Assembly (NCBI GenBank): GCA_947496235.1
Contig: CANMCE010000005.1
Location: 186,001 to 250,000, forward strand
Length of the DNA: 64,000 nt
Source of the DNA: an uncultured Glaciecola sp.
Lineage (GTDB): Bacteria > Pseudomonadota > Gammaproteobacteria > Enterobacterales > Alteromonadaceae
Direction of reading: 5' to 3'
Part shown: positions 63,453-64,000 of the stretch, piece after piece
Layout of the letters: the number at the start of each line of letters is the position of its first letter
Position numbering within the stretch: position 1 is the first letter of the stretch
Program-made: the position numbers and the translations under genes
The notes under the pieces: model-generated
The model's database searches: none
Told to the model about the DNA's origin: nothing
Seen by the model: the letters and a program-made list of their open reading frames with translations, nothing else

Positions 63453-63776
63453 TGTGATTTACCTATGAGCATTTATTTTATCGTTACTTTAGTATAGTTC
63501 GAAAAAATTTATATTCTACCCATAGCCTCTGGCTATTCAAACGCTATTTGAATGCTTTTTCACCTAGAGGAAAAATAGATTGCTTTTTTGCAGGGGAGCA
63601 ATAATCTTTTTAAAAAGTGTAATAAAATAAAACCTTGATACAAGTGAATTCAACACCAAAGCATCGTCGGATTACTTTACATTTGAGTTCAAGTATTTTG
63701 CTAACTCTTTGATTTTATTATTCTGGAATAAAACTTGCTGAGCTAATCCCACAGTCGTTTTTTATTTAGTTTTACA
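63453..63776. other. 324-bp intergenic region between divergent secreted-protein genes
   Basis: No gene is seen. Two short hairpins lie side by side: ATAGCC/GGCTAT (63522-63536) and TTCAAA/TTTGAA (63536-63552). A sigma-54 type promoter for the right-hand gene is at 63724-63739. Confidence 0.55.
63724..63739 (+). promoter_or_regulatory. Probable sigma-54 (-24/-12) promoter
   Basis: TGGAATAAAACTTGCT has the invariant GG and GC doublets with the required 10-bp gap, against the consensus TGGCAC-N5-TTGC(A/T). Transcription would start near 63751, 26 bp before the ATG. Genes for PEP-CTERM proteins are known to be often under RpoN with the PrsK/PrsR pair. Confidence 0.6.
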
Positions 63777-64000
63777 ATGAAATTTTTATCAGTACTTTTC
63801 CTAACGGGGATATTATTCACTTCTTATACCGCTAAATCAGCGTTAGTGACTTATAACTTTGAAGGATATGCAAGCTTTGGTTATGCGGGTAATTCAACAA
63901 CAGAAGGATATGTGGTTCGAAATTGGTTTGGCGCTGAACCTATAGATCCTTCGAGACCTGTGACGTCGCCGGCAAGTATTAAGTTTGCACTAACAGTCGA
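63777..64000 (+). CDS. Secreted protein, 3'-truncated by the window
   Basis: From ATG 63777 the frame is open to the window end (74 full codons). The signal peptide is MKFLSVLFLTGILFTSYTAK, cut near SA-LV, and the mature part begins VTYNFEGYASFGYAGN, a start typical of PEP-CTERM-class proteins. No C-terminus is visible, so the sorting signal cannot be checked. A sigma-54 type promoter lies upstream, and another PEP-CTERM-like gene is divergent. Confidence 0.7.
   Translation, partial: MKFLSVLFLTGILFTSYTAKSALVTYNFEGYASFGYAGNSTTEGYVVRNWFGAEPIDPSRPVTSPASIKFALTV

Noticed and set aside
63453-63600. A sigma-54 box for the left-hand PEP-CTERM-like gene
   Set aside because: I looked for GG-N10-GC on the minus strand near its start and found no convincing match.

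Overview
The window looks like a chromosome segment of a marine gammaproteobacterium of the Alteromonadales, closest in character to Paraglaciecola or Glaciecola. This is inferred from gene content, since no 16S rRNA gene is present. The clues are an AT-rich genome with gammaproteobacterial ribosomal proteins, GloC, PpiC and a CZB chemoreceptor, a monomeric isocitrate dehydrogenase of the IDH-II type common in cold marine bacteria, plant and algal polysaccharide enzymes (GH51, GH43, KduI, KduD, DUF4861), and a PEP-CTERM-like protein.

Layout. 1-4216: the end of a CZB chemoreceptor, an LpxH-like phosphoesterase, two small genes, and the rpsF-rpsR-rplI operon with a strong promoter and an S6:S18-type RNA leader. 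4233-11306: an outer-membrane protein, a TetR regulator beside a broken alpha/beta hydrolase, a thioesterase, a pirin, a thiolase, an acetyltransferase and a PAS histidine kinase. 11443-16641: a tight four-gene operon coding for a secreted TPR-CHAT peptidase-like protein, an ECF sigma factor, a membrane anti-sigma-like protein and a small secreted protein. This is the best candidate for an undescribed system. 16725-25528: a DMT transporter, GloC, a REC-GGDEF-EAL protein, an RND efflux pump with its adaptor, and a REC protein fused to a serine-kinase-type ATPase domain.

25668-44879 is metabolic. It holds a GH51 arabinofuranosidase divergent from a Tat-exported Gfo/Idh oxidoreductase, acnA, a sodium:solute symporter paired with a membrane-anchored FMN glutamate-synthase-like protein, monomeric icd, a CreA-like lipoprotein, then the uronate cluster (GntR regulator, kduD, kduI, DUF4861 lipoprotein) and a GH43 enzyme. 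The GntR regulator probably controls kduD-kduI through a palindrome in the shared intergenic region. 45163-49689 is a 1508-residue membrane protein with several PAS domains, a very long coiled coil containing three tandem 74-residue repeats, and a degenerate Hpt-like end. It is followed by an unusual 29-bp inverted repeat with extra copies.

49825-64000 is accessory. It holds two unknown genes, a PagL-like lipid A deacylase, a nucleotidyltransferase, a Fic protein, and two back-to-back DJ-1/PfpI genes (one exported, one an AraC-type regulator). Next come a DUF1080 / GMC oxidoreductase / gluconate-dehydrogenase-subunit-3 set that looks like a 3-keto-glycoside pathway, then a hydrolase, MarC, PpiC, a lipoprotein pseudogene with one in-frame stop and one frameshift, a PEP-CTERM-like protein, and the start of another secreted protein behind a probable sigma-54 promoter. 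I saw no tRNA or rRNA gene, CRISPR array, transposase or prophage gene.
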